Shown here in pieces: positions 42,412 through 50,426 of a stretch of 64,000 bases of DNA. Source of the stretch: Actinokineospora spheciospongiae (GTDB lineage: Bacteria > Actinomycetota > Actinomycetes > Mycobacteriales > Pseudonocardiaceae); the NCBI RefSeq assembly GCF_000564855.1, contig NZ_AYXG01000039.1, positions 35,370-99,369 on the forward strand. Direction: 5' to 3'. The notes below the pieces were generated by a model. It made no database searches, was not told where the DNA came from, and saw nothing but the letters and a program-made list of their open reading frames with translations. A program made the translations under genes and the position numbers. How positions within the stretch are numbered: position 1 is the stretch's first letter; the number at the start of each line of letters is the position of its first letter.

Positions 42412-43148
42412 GAGCGCGCCAGCCACTCGTCGAAGGTCTCCACCCCGAGCGGGCCGGGTCCGGTGGGCAGGAGGCCGCCGCCGGACAACTGGGCGCCGAG
42501 CTTGCCCGGGGGCCGGATGGACAGCACGAGCCGGTGCCCACCGCGAGCGCGTTGCACCTGCCGGATCATCGCGGGCACGTCCCGCTCCTGCGGTCCCGCC
42601 AGGTCCGGTGCCCGCCCCACCGGTTCGGCCTCGGCCGCCGCCACCAGCGCCGCCGCGACCTCCCTGGCGGCGATCGGCTTGCTGCGCATCCGCGGGGCCA
42701 GCACCACCGGCCCGAACGCGGTGCGGCGCAGCACCTGCTCGGCGAACTCGTGGAACTGGGTGGCGCGCAGGACGGTGGCGGGCACCGGCCCGGCCAGCAC
42801 CAGCTCCTCCTGCCGCCGCTTGCCCAGGTAGTAGCCCAGGTCCACCCGGTCGCAGCCGACGATGGAGAGCACCACGTGGTGGCGCACCCCGGCGTCGGCC
42901 CCGGCCCGCAGCAGCCGCGTGGTGGCCTGCTCGAAGAACGCCACCGACTCCGCGGCGCTGGTGGTGGTCACGCTGCTGACGTCGATCACCGCCTCGACCC
43001 CGTCCAGGGCCGCTGCCAGCCCTTCCCCGGTCACCAGGTCCACCCCGGCCGACCGGGCGATCACCACCGGCTCGTGCCCCGCCGCCCGCGCCGCCTCGAC
43101 CACCGGGGCCCCGACAGCCCCCGTCCCACCCGCCACCGCGATCCGCAT
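42408..43148 (-). CDS. NAD(P)-binding protein, NmrA-like atypical SDR
   Basis: 246 residues, ATG preceded by GGAAGG. The N-terminal Rossmann motif is VAGGTGAVGAPVVEAA, followed by ALDGVEAVIDVSSVTTT and VLRATQFHEFAEQ, the pattern of atypical SDR/NmrA-like proteins. The usual Tyr-x3-Lys is represented at best by YYLGK near 103-107. It may be a redox sensor or a reductase with unknown substrate. The membrane protein gene downstream overlaps it by four bases. Confidence 0.88.
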   Translation of the reverse strand: MRIAVAGGTGAVGAPVVEAARAAGHEPVVIARSAGVDLVTGEGLAAALDGVEAVIDVSSVTTTSAAESVAFFEQATTRLLRAGADAGVRHHVVLSIVGCDRVDLGYYLGKRRQEELVLAGPVPATVLRATQFHEFAEQVLRRTAFGPVVLAPRMRSKPIAAREVAAALVAAAEAEPVGRAPDLAGPQERDVPAMIRQVQRARGGHRLVLSIRPPGKLGAQLSGGGLLPTGPGPLGVETFDEWLARS

Positions 43149-43308
43149 GTCGCACCTTCCCGTCCGTCGAGTTCCACTCCCAGGACGAGGCAGGCGGCCG
43201 GGATGTGACACCGGGCGCTTCCGGCAGGTCAGCGGGGCGGTTGCGATGGCGGCGGCCCCGGCGGGGCGGGATGCTGGGCGCGCAGCGGTGTCGAGGGAGG
43301 GATCGGGC

Positions 43309-44529
43309 GTGGGTGAGCCGGACTGGGTGCGGCACGCGATCTGGTGGCACGGGTACCCGCTGGGGATGACCGGCGCGTACCCGGCCGACCCGGCGCCGGG
43401 ACCGCACGAGCACCGGCTGCTGCGGCTGCTGCCCTGGCTGGACCACGCGGTGCGGCTCGGCGCCTCCGGCATCGCCCTCGGCCCGGTGTTCGCCTCCACC
43501 AGCCACGGCTACGACACCACCGACCACTTCCGCGTCGACCCCCGCCTGGGCGACGACCAGGACTTCGACACCCTGGTCACCGAGGCCCGGCAGCGCGGTC
43601 TGCGGGTCCTGCTCGACGGGGTGTTCAACCACGTGGGCCCGGGGTTCGGTCACCCGGGGTGGCTGCGGCCCGGGCACACCTTCGAGGGGCACGAGGGCCT
43701 GCTGACCCTCGACCACGCCAACCCGGAGGTCCGCGACCACGTCACCGCCGTGCTGGCCCACTGGCTGGACCGGGGCGCCGACGCCTGGCGCCTCGACGCC
43801 GCCTACGCCACGCCCCCCGACTTCTGGGCCGACGTGCTGCCCCGGGTCCGCGCCCGCCACCCCGGCGCCTGGTTCGTCGCCGAGGTCATCCACGGCGACT
43901 ACGCCGACTTCACCACCAAGTCCACAGTGGACAGCGTCACCCAGTACGAGCTGTGGAAGGCGGTGTGGTCGAGCCTCAACGACGGCAACCCCCACGAACT
44001 GGCCTGGGCCCTGACCCGCCACGACGGCTTCCTCGACACCTTCGTCCCGGCGACGTTCGTGGGCAACCACGACGTCACCCGCATCGCCGCGAAGCTCACC
44101 GACCCACACCACCTCCCCCACGCCCTGGTCGTCCTGTTCACCACCGCGGGCACCCCCGCCGTCTACGCGGGCGACGAACTGGGCCTGCACGCGGTCAAAG
44201 AGGACCGCCACGGCGGCGACGACGCGATCCGCCCGGAGTTCCCCGCCACCCCCGAGGACCCGTTCCCCGGCAGCGACCCGGCCGTCCTGCGCCTGCACCA
44301 GGACCTCATCGGCCTGCGCAGGCGCCACCCCTGGCTCCACACCGCCCGCACCAGGATCACCGAAACCACCCACGAACACCTGACCTACGAATCCACCTCC
44401 GGCGACAACGCCCTGGTGGTCACCCTCAACTACGGCCCCGGCACCGTCAGGGCGGCGGGCACCGAGGCCGTGGCGGGCGAACCCGCCGACCACCTCGGCC
44501 CCTTCGGCTGGCGCATCGCCCGACGCTGA
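43309..44529 (+). CDS. GH13 alpha-amylase-family glycoside hydrolase
   Basis: 406 residues from the GTG at 43309, preceded by GAGGGAGG. All four GH13 regions are present: LLDGVFNHV, DAWRLDAAY (nucleophile Asp), WFVAEVIHGD (acid/base Glu) and FVGNHDVTR (transition-state Asp). A short domain B and small C-terminal beta domain complete the fold. There is no signal peptide, so it acts on intracellular alpha-glucans or glucosides such as glycogen breakdown products or glucosylglycerol. The exact specificity is not readable. Confidence 0.93.
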   Translation: MGEPDWVRHAIWWHGYPLGMTGAYPADPAPGPHEHRLLRLLPWLDHAVRLGASGIALGPVFASTSHGYDTTDHFRVDPRLGDDQDFDTLVTEARQRGLRVLLDGVFNHVGPGFGHPGWLRPGHTFEGHEGLLTLDHANPEVRDHVTAVLAHWLDRGADAWRLDAAYATPPDFWADVLPRVRARHPGAWFVAEVIHGDYADFTTKSTVDSVTQYELWKAVWSSLNDGNPHELAWALTRHDGFLDTFVPATFVGNHDVTRIAAKLTDPHHLPHALVVLFTTAGTPAVYAGDELGLHAVKEDRHGGDDAIRPEFPATPEDPFPGSDPAVLRLHQDLIGLRRRHPWLHTARTRITETTHEHLTYESTSGDNALVVTLNYGPGTVRAAGTEAVAGEPADHLGPFGWRIARR

Positions 44530-44574
44530 CCCACGCCCGGGTCCCGAACCCACCGGTCGCACGAGCAGGCGGGC

Positions 44575-45378
44575 TCACGACCGGTCGAACAGCCCGTTCA
44601 CCGCGTCGTAGTCCATCGCATCCGCCAACGCGCCGTAGGTCCCCTCGGCCAGCACCTCCCGCGTCGCCCGGTGGACCAACCCGAAAACGGCCTTGCTCAC
44701 AGCGGCGCCGAGGCTGACCCGGCGCACCCCCGCGGCGCCCAACTCGGCGATGCCGGGGGCCCCGGGTCCGGCGAGTGCGTTGACCGGCAGCGGAACCGCG
44801 GCGGTGAGCGCCGCCAGCACCTCCAGGTCCAGCAACCCCGGCACGAAGAACGAGTCGGCCCCCGCGTCGGCGTAGACCCGCCCCCGGCTGACCACCTCGT
44901 CGAACCGACCGCCGGGTTCGCCGATGCCGAGCAGGTACACGTCGGTGCGGGCGTTGATCCACAGGTCAGCCCCGCCCGCGGCGCGGGCGACGCGGATCAG
45001 ATCAGCCTGCGCGGCAGCGGCGCGCAGCTCGGTGCCGGAGAGGGGGTCCTCCAGGTTCACCCCCACGGCACCCGCGTCGACGACGCCCCGCACGGTGGCG
45101 GCCACGTCCTCGTAGCCGCCCTCGACGTCGGCGGTGACCGGGACCTGGACGGCCCCGGCGATGCGCCGCACGGCCTCGACCATGTCCGCCCCGCTCACCC
45201 CGTGCCCGTCCGGCCTGCCCAACGACCACGAGACCCCGGCACTGCTGGTCGCCACGGCCGCCGCCCCGGCCCGCACGACGGCGACGGCGCTGCCCGCGTC
45301 CCACGCGTTGGGGAGCACCAGCACACCGTCGTCGTGCAGCGCCCGGAACGCCGCCGCCTTGTTCTGCCACTCGCTCAT
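44575..45378 (-). CDS. Isocitrate lyase/PEP mutase-family enzyme
   Basis: 267 residues. The TIM-barrel family markers are visible: VLPNAWDAGSAVAV near the start, ATSSAGVSWSLGRPDG, VPVTADVEGGY (metal-binding Asp/Glu), VGVNLEDP and WINARTDVYL. This matches the 2-methylisocitrate lyase/PEP mutase superfamily branch common in actinobacteria and often left unnamed. It would cleave or form a C-C or P-C bond next to a carboxylate, Mg-dependent. A TAGGAT hexamer on the minus strand at 45478-45483 could be its promoter. Confidence 0.92.
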   Translation of the reverse strand: MSEWQNKAAAFRALHDDGVLVLPNAWDAGSAVAVVRAGAAAVATSSAGVSWSLGRPDGHGVSGADMVEAVRRIAGAVQVPVTADVEGGYEDVAATVRGVVDAGAVGVNLEDPLSGTELRAAAAQADLIRVARAAGGADLWINARTDVYLLGIGEPGGRFDEVVSRGRVYADAGADSFFVPGLLDLEVLAALTAAVPLPVNALAGPGAPGIAELGAAGVRRVSLGAAVSKAVFGLVHRATREVLAEGTYGALADAMDYDAVNGLFDRS

Positions 45379-45643
45379 GTCTGCTCCAGCACGGGGTAGG
45401 GGAGGTCATCGGGACCCGAGCCGACTCGGGCCGGGCGCGCGGGTGGGCCGAGCCACCGCCCCCCGCGTCGGCGCCCGATCCTAGCCGCAACCGGGTGCCG
45501 CCCAGCCCCGCCGCAGGCCGCGCGGTCGGCGCGGAGCCCACCCGCGCCCCCTCCACGGACGGGTCAACCCTGGCGCACCCTGGCGGCCCCTCCCCTCTCC
45601 AATCCTCTTGCGACACACCGAATCCGGCCCAGCACAACGGTTT
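45379..45643. other. Intergenic, mostly upstream of the ICL/PEPM gene
   Basis: 265 bases without a credible gene. It contains the candidate minus-strand -10 element ATCCTA (TAGGAT in reverse) at 45478-45483 and a G/C-rich stretch with imperfect hairpins (CCCGAGCCGACTCGGG near 45415-45430). Confidence 0.4.
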
Positions 45644-45662
45644 CTAGGTTAGCCTCACCTAA
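45644..45662 (+). promoter_or_regulatory. Iron box (IdeR/DtxR-type operator)
   Basis: CTAGGTTAGCCTCACCTAA matches the 19-bp consensus TTAGGTTAGGCTAACCTAA at 16 positions, including both outer half-sites. It lies 111 bases upstream of the DUF1540 gene. Binding of Fe-loaded IdeR here would repress that gene when iron is plentiful. Confidence 0.75.
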
Positions 45663-45773
45663 TCGCCCCCCTGTTGCGACCTCCCGGGACCGGTGGGACC
45701 GTCGAAGCACCGCCGGGCGAACCACCCGGTGGCCAGGCCGCGAGGACTGCCGACTCCCACCACAGGAGAAGCC

Positions 45774-46073
45774 ATGACCACCACCGAGATGCCCGCCGTC
45801 AACGAGTGCACCGTCACCGGCTGCTCGTACAACCACGACGGCTGCCACGCCTTCGCCATCACCGTCGGCGGCAACAACGGCGCCGCCGACTGCGGCACCT
45901 TCGTCCCGCTGGCCCGCAAGGGCGGCCTGGACAAGGTCGTCGCCCAGGTCGGGGCCTGTTCCCGCGTCGACTGCAAGTTCAACGCCAACCTGGAGTGCAC
46001 CGCCTCCGGTGTCCGCGTCGGCCCCGGCCAGGGCGCCCACGACGCCAACTGCCTCACCTACACCACCAACTGA
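45774..46073 (+). CDS. DUF1540-domain Cys-rich protein, probably iron-regulated
   Basis: 99 residues; ATG preceded by AGGAGAA. Two DUF1540 copies: the first runs ECTVTGCSYNHDGCHAFAI to DCGTFV, the second ACSRVDCKFNANLECTA to ANCLTYTTN. Each holds four spaced Cys residues suited to a metal. It has no signal peptide or membrane segment, so it is a small cytosolic protein, perhaps a metal-binding or storage factor. The iron box upstream implies production under iron starvation. A strong terminator follows, making it a single-gene unit. Confidence 0.88.
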   Translation: MTTTEMPAVNECTVTGCSYNHDGCHAFAITVGGNNGAADCGTFVPLARKGGLDKVVAQVGACSRVDCKFNANLECTASGVRVGPGQGAHDANCLTYTTN

Positions 46074-46127
46074 ACACCCGCCCGGAGCCGCGTCGGCGAG
46101 CGCAGACCGGGCGGCCAGCGCACCGAC

Positions 46128-46165
46128 GAGCGCCCGAGGACCCCGCGCGGGCTCCTCGGGCGCTC
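46128..46165 (+). terminator. Hairpin terminator after the DUF1540 gene
   Basis: A perfect 13-base stem (GAGCGCCCGAGGA with TCCTCGGGCGCTC) encloses a 12-base loop that can itself pair (CCC with GGG). There is no T-tract, as is usual in actinobacteria. Confidence 0.75.
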
Positions 46166-46369
46166 AAGCGCCCTCGGGGCCTCCCGCGAGCGAACCGGCG
46201 GCCACCCCCGCGAAAACACCGGCGACCGAAGCACACGTCCCAGTGGGTTCGAGCGATATTCGGTCGTGGTGTCGGCGCTGTGGCACTACGTTCGCCGCTG
46301 CACGTTCGCCGGTCCGGGCGTTCGATCGCTGTGCGGTCCGGGGTTCGGACCACACGGGGAAGGACTGCG
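46166..46369. other. Intergenic between DUF1540 and LLM genes
   Basis: 204 bases. GCGATATTCGG near 46253 and repeated GTTCGxxCG elements may belong to the promoter of the LLM gene. GGGGAAGGA before the GTG is its ribosome-binding site. No gene seen. Confidence 0.35.
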
Positions 46370-47179
46370 GTGGCAGAGGGCAGGTTGCGGTTCGGCATGG
46401 TGGCCAACCCCCGCGACGCACAGCAGTGGCGGACGGTGGTGCGCCGGGCGGAGGACCTCGGCTACGACACCCTGCTGACCGCGGACAACCTGCACATGCC
46501 TGCTCCCGCGGTGTCGCTGGGGATGGCCGCGGGTCTCACGCAGCGGTTGCGACTGGGCACCCTGGTGATGTCCGGCGCGCTTCGCGTGCCGCGCATGGCG
46601 GCACGGGAGGCCCACAGCCTGTCGGTGCTGACCGGGCGGCGGTTCGAGTTCGGCATCGGGATCGGCAACCCGGGGACGCGCGCGGCAGCGCGGGAGCTGG
46701 GGCTCGCGCACGAGGGCAGCGCGTTGGAGCGGGTGGCCGCCACCGTCGCCGCGCTGCGGGAGTCGGACGGCGAGGAACACACTCCGGTGATGATCCCCGC
46801 CGCGGGCCCCCGGGCTCGCGCGCTGGCAGCGGAGATCGCCGACATCGTCATGGTCGCCGCTCCAGCCCTGGCCACCCGCGACGAGGTGGCGGCGCTGGTG
46901 CGTGAGATCCGTGCCGCGGCGGGCACCCGCCCGGTCGAGTTCGCCATGACCGTGTTCGCGGTCGAGGACCGCCTGGAGCCGTGGGCCGAGAACCTGCTCG
47001 GCGCGTCGACAGCCGAATTGTCGGCCCGGGATTCGCTGTCCCTGCTACGGGGAGACCCTGTCGCCACGGCCGATGAACTGCTCCGTCGCCGTGACCGGCT
47101 CGGTGTCACCTACTTCGCCGTGCACGGCAGCAACACCGACGCGTTCGCCCCCGTGCTCGAGCGGCTGGCCTGCCGCTGA
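46370..47179 (+). CDS. LLM-class F420-dependent-type oxidoreductase
   Basis: 269 residues from the GTG at 46370 after GGGGAAGGA. Family features: LRFGMVANPRDA at the start, RRAEDLGYDTLLTADNLHMP, RLRLGTLVMSGALRVPRMAAREAH-type strand-helix pairs and GRRFEFGIGIGNPGTRA. It is shorter than average but complete at both ends. A TetR-LLM pair on the opposite strand converges on it. Substrate and cofactor (F420 or FMN) are unknown. Confidence 0.9.
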   Translation: MAEGRLRFGMVANPRDAQQWRTVVRRAEDLGYDTLLTADNLHMPAPAVSLGMAAGLTQRLRLGTLVMSGALRVPRMAAREAHSLSVLTGRRFEFGIGIGNPGTRAAARELGLAHEGSALERVAATVAALRESDGEEHTPVMIPAAGPRARALAAEIADIVMVAAPALATRDEVAALVREIRAAAGTRPVEFAMTVFAVEDRLEPWAENLLGASTAELSARDSLSLLRGDPVATADELLRRRDRLGVTYFAVHGSNTDAFAPVLERLACR

Positions 47180-47215
47180 ACCCGCGCGTGGAGCCTGGGG
47201 TGTCCACAGCTCCGA

Positions 47216-47782
47216 TCACCCCTCTGGCAGCAACCCCACGAGCCGCCGGGTGACGACGTCGAGCGGTTCCACGCTCCGCTTGCCGCGGCACAGCACCACC
47301 GCTCCCTCGATGGCCGCCAGCACCAGCGCCGCCAGCTCGTCGGCCTCCTCGGTCCGCACCCCGGCAGCCTCGATCGCCTCGCGCAGCAGCCCCTGCCACC
47401 GCTCGAACGCCTCCCGGACCACCGCCTCGGCCTCGGGCAGGTCCGCCCGGGCGTCCACGGCCAGGGCCACGATGGGGCACCCGGCCCGGAACCCGCCCGC
47501 GACGAGCACCTTCTTCCAGAACGCCGCGATGCGCTCGACCGCCGCCCGCGCGTCCCCGGCCTCGGCGGCCTGCGAGATCAGCCCGCTGATGACGTCGGCC
47601 GCCCGCCGCCCGGCGGCGAGGATCAGTTCGTCGCGCCCGCCGGGGAAGTGGTGGTACACCGACCCGCGCGGTGCCCCGGAGTGGGTCAGCACGGCGTCGA
47701 TGCTCACCGCGGCGGCGCCGCGTTCGCGCATGAGGACGATGGCGCTGTCGATCATCCGGTCGCGGGTGCCTCGGGGGGACAC
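47216..47782 (-). CDS. TetR-family regulator (LmrA/YxaF-like)
   Basis: 188 residues. The helix-turn-helix AVSIDAVLTHSGAPRGSVYHHFPGGRDEL, with GSVYHHFPGG, is typical of the LmrA/YxaF group. The C-terminal domain has FRAGCPIVALAVD, also characteristic of that group. It starts two bases after the LLM gene on the same strand ends, so the two form an operon. It probably regulates the promoter region at 48811-48865. Confidence 0.92.
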   Translation of the reverse strand: MSPRGTRDRMIDSAIVLMRERGAAAVSIDAVLTHSGAPRGSVYHHFPGGRDELILAAGRRAADVISGLISQAAEAGDARAAVERIAAFWKKVLVAGGFRAGCPIVALAVDARADLPEAEAVVREAFERWQGLLREAIEAAGVRTEEADELAALVLAAIEGAVVLCRGKRSVEPLDVVTRRLVGLLPEG

Positions 47783-47784
47783 GA

Positions 47785-48810
47785 TCAGCTCCGGCCGGTG
47801 ATGTCGAGGAGGGTGGCGAGGGTGCGGGCCTGTTCCTCGAAGGTTCCGTCCACCTTGGCCAGCAGGGTGGTGATCCCGGCGTCGCGGTAGCGGGTGACGC
47901 GGTCGGCGACGGTGTCGGGGAGGCCGACGAGGTTGGTCATGGTGCCCAGTTCCAGGGGGACGGCGGCGGCGGCTTCGGCGCGCCTGCCCCGCTGCCAGAG
48001 GGCGGCGACCTCGGCGACCTCGTCGGCGAAGCCCAGGCGGGCGAAGGCGCGGTTGTAATAGTTGTCCGGGCCCGAGCCCATGGCGCCGATGGTGAAGGCG
48101 TAGCCGTTGGCGTGCTTGCGGCCCAGTTGCGCGGCCTGCTCGGCGGTGTCGGCGAAGGAGACGGCGACCGGAGCGACCAGGTCGAGCGCGTCGAGGCAGC
48201 GGCTCGCGGCGCGGGCGCCCTCGGCCAGGGGGTCGAGGAAGACCTCGGCGGATTCGGGGATGAACGCGTTGCCGAGCCAGCCGTCGGCGGCCTCGCCGGT
48301 GAGGCGGAGGTTGGCCGGGCCCATGGCGGCGACGTAGACCGGCACGTGGGCGGGTTCGACCATGGGGGTGAGGGGTCTGCCCCGGCCGCCGGGCAGGGGC
48401 AGCGGGTAGACCTCACCGGCGTGTTCGAGGCGGTGGCCGCCGCTGACGGTGCGGATGATCTCGATGGTCTCGCGGGTGGTCTGCACGGGTTTGCGGAACG
48501 GCACCCCGTGCCAGCCCTCCATGACCCGCGGGCCGGACACGCCCACCCCGAGGGAGAAGCGGCCACCGGAGAGGGCTTGCAGGCTCAGCGCGGAGGTGGC
48601 GAGCAGGGCGGGGCTGCGCGAGCCCAACTGCACGACGAAGGTGCCCAGGCCGATCGTCTCCGTCTTGGCGGCGAGGTAGGCCAGACCGGTCAGGGCGTCG
48701 TAGCCCCACACCTCGGCCACCCAGAGGGAGTCCACCCCGAGGCGTTCGGCCTCCACCGCGAACTCCGCGGCCCCGGGGAGCCTCGGTTCGACCAGCACGC
48801 CGACCCTCAT
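47785..48810 (-). CDS. LLM-class F420-dependent-type oxidoreductase
   Basis: 341 residues from the ATG at 48810; a GTG two codons earlier sits almost on the GGAGG site and is less likely. Features: VEAERLGVDSLWVAEVWGYDA, RSPALLATSALSLQALSGG, FSLGVGVSGPRVMEGWHG, and PVYVAAMGPANLRLTGEAADGWL, a typical long LLM/MSMEG-type protein. It is cotranscribed with the downstream TetR gene and divergent from an SRPBCC gene. Confidence 0.92.
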   Translation of the reverse strand: MRVGVLVEPRLPGAAEFAVEAERLGVDSLWVAEVWGYDALTGLAYLAAKTETIGLGTFVVQLGSRSPALLATSALSLQALSGGRFSLGVGVSGPRVMEGWHGVPFRKPVQTTRETIEIIRTVSGGHRLEHAGEVYPLPLPGGRGRPLTPMVEPAHVPVYVAAMGPANLRLTGEAADGWLGNAFIPESAEVFLDPLAEGARAASRCLDALDLVAPVAVSFADTAEQAAQLGRKHANGYAFTIGAMGSGPDNYYNRAFARLGFADEVAEVAALWQRGRRAEAAAAVPLELGTMTNLVGLPDTVADRVTRYRDAGITTLLAKVDGTFEEQARTLATLLDITGRS

Positions 48811-48865
48811 CCGCACCCCTCCGCCGTACTATGCTCTATGACATATTAACGACTGGAGGTGTGGC
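48811..48865. promoter_or_regulatory. Divergent promoter/operator between LLM-TetR and SRPBCC genes
   Basis: This 55-base AT-rich gap contains TACTATGCTCTATGACATATTAAC, with the short palindrome TATGACATA and a TATTAA -10 candidate at 48844-48849 for the rightward gene. It is the likely binding region of the TetR protein encoded in the leftward operon. Confidence 0.5.
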
Positions 48866-49357
48866 GTGCGCTACCGGGACTGCCCGACCGTCGAGGTCAC
48901 CGAGCGGATCGAGACCACCCCGGAGGCCGCGTGGGCGCTGGTCACCGACATCGACCTGCCCGCCCGCCACTCCCCGGAACTCCAGTCGGTGGCCTGGGTG
49001 GGCGACGCGGACCGGGTGGCGGTGGGCAACCGGTTCGTCGGGCACAACCGGCACCCGCGGATGGGCGAGTGGTCCACGGAGTCGGTGGTCGTGGAGGTGG
49101 AGGACGGGCGGCGGTGGGTCTGGCGGGTGACCGCCGCCGGGTCGACGATCGCCACCTGGGGTTTCGAGGTGGACCCGGGGCGCGGGGCGGTCCTGGTGCG
49201 GCAGTGGGGGCGGATGGGGCCGGACCCGTCGGGGCTGACGGCGGTCATCGCCTCGATGCCGGACAAGGAGGGCAGGATCATCGCCCACCGGCTCGGGGAG
49301 TGGGAGGCGGGCATCCGCGCGAACCTGGCCGGGATTCGCGCCGAGCTGGGCGGCTGA
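48866..49357 (+). CDS. SRPBCC-family protein (polyketide cyclase/dehydrase-like)
   Basis: 163 residues; GTG preceded by GGAGGTG. The fold is indicated by EVTERIETTPEAAWALVTDIDLPARHSPEL, NRFVGHNRH, and the long final helix EWEAGIRANLAGIRAEL. Such proteins bind hydrophobic ligands and include polyketide cyclases. It is divergent from the LLM-TetR operon and may belong to one detoxification or catabolic unit with it. Confidence 0.88.
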   Translation: MRYRDCPTVEVTERIETTPEAAWALVTDIDLPARHSPELQSVAWVGDADRVAVGNRFVGHNRHPRMGEWSTESVVVEVEDGRRWVWRVTAAGSTIATWGFEVDPGRGAVLVRQWGRMGPDPSGLTAVIASMPDKEGRIIAHRLGEWEAGIRANLAGIRAELGG

Positions 49358-49487
49358 GGCACCGTCCACCCGGGAGTTGCGCCGGAATCGCCCGGTCACA
49401 GCGGGTGAGGCGTTACTGTGGCCGTCGATAGCGACATCGGGTCGACGTGGGGGTCGGCCGAGCGGGAGACTGGGGCGGCCGCGACTC

Positions 49488-50348
49488 ATGAATGACCTGT
49501 TCATCACGATCGCGCTGTGCGTCGTGGTCGCCGTCGTCTACGCCTCGGCCGCGCTGATCCAGGCCCGGGTTGCGCACCTGTCGGTGCGGGAGCTGCTGAA
49601 GGTGCCGGTGTGGTGGCTGGCGCAACTGCTCAACGTGGCGGGCGCCGGGCTGCACGTGCTGTCGCTGAACTTCGGGCCGCTGTCGCTGATCCAGCCGCTG
49701 GGCGTGCTCACCCTGGTCATCGCGGTGCCGCTGACGGCAGCGGCAGGCCACCGGCGGGTCACCCGGCTGGAGGCGGTCGGCATGGGCGCCACCGTGGTCG
49801 GCCTCGCCGGTCTCACCATGCTAATCACCACCGGGGGCCGCTCGGACACGCTGACCAACGCGGAGCTGTCCGGGCTGCTGCTGGCCACGATGGTGCTGGT
49901 CGCGCTGCTGGGCGTCAAGGGCAGCAGGCCGGGGGCCTCGCCGCTGTGGGAGGCGGTCGCGGGCGGCATCGCGTTCGCGGTGTGCTCGGCGCTGTGCCAG
50001 ACCGTGGTGCGCAACCTGGAGAGCGGGGGCCCGGGGGTCCTGCTGCGCCTGGGCACGCTGCTGACGGTCGTGGCCATCGTCGCGTTCGCCATCGCGGCCA
50101 CCGTGCTCACCCAGCAGTCCTACCGCGCCGGGCTGGGTGCCCCGCTGGCGGTGACGAACCTGGTCAACCCGGCGAGCGCCACCGCGATCGGCGTGGTGTT
50201 CCTGGGCGAGGAGCTGGCGACCAACGGGTTGCTGGTGGTGCTGGCGGTGGCCTGCGCGGCGCTCGCCGCCTTCGGGGTCACCCGCCTGGCCCGCGCCCGC
50301 GACGTGGCGCCCGCCGCCGTCGCGGAGACCTCCCCCGCCACCGGGTGA
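49488..50348 (+). CDS. DMT-superfamily (EamA-like) transporter
   Basis: 286 residues from the ATG at 49488. Nine or ten hydrophobic helices are visible, in two halves: LSLNFGPLSLIQPLGVLTLVIAVPL in the first and AVTNLVNPASATAIGVVFLGEELA in the second. This Pro-Leu and Glu-Glu pattern is characteristic of the DMT family. It carries small metabolites or drugs across the membrane. A TTACTGT element near 49411 is a promoter candidate. The start site has only weak ribosome-binding signals. Confidence 0.9.
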   Translation: MNDLFITIALCVVVAVVYASAALIQARVAHLSVRELLKVPVWWLAQLLNVAGAGLHVLSLNFGPLSLIQPLGVLTLVIAVPLTAAAGHRRVTRLEAVGMGATVVGLAGLTMLITTGGRSDTLTNAELSGLLLATMVLVALLGVKGSRPGASPLWEAVAGGIAFAVCSALCQTVVRNLESGGPGVLLRLGTLLTVVAIVAFAIAATVLTQQSYRAGLGAPLAVTNLVNPASATAIGVVFLGEELATNGLLVVLAVACAALAAFGVTRLARARDVAPAAVAETSPATG

Positions 50349-50390
50349 TCCGGTGCCGTGACAACCGGAGCACCCGCGCGCTACGATTGT

Positions 50391-50404
50391 GAACACCGGT
50401 GTTC
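50391..50404. promoter_or_regulatory. Perfect 14-bp palindromic operator GAACACCGGTGTTC
   Basis: The palindrome follows directly after TACGAT (50382-50387, a good -10) and covers the predicted start of transcription of the serine hydrolase gene. Flanking TGT and GCA extend it imperfectly. A repressor bound here would block transcription. Confidence 0.65.
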
Positions 50405-50426
50405 GCAAACCCTTCTTGGAGGCCCC

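Noticed and set aside
50391..50404. LexA/SOS box at the palindrome GAACACCGGTGTTC
   Set aside because: The actinobacterial SOS box has GAAC-N4-GTTC; here six bases separate the half-sites.
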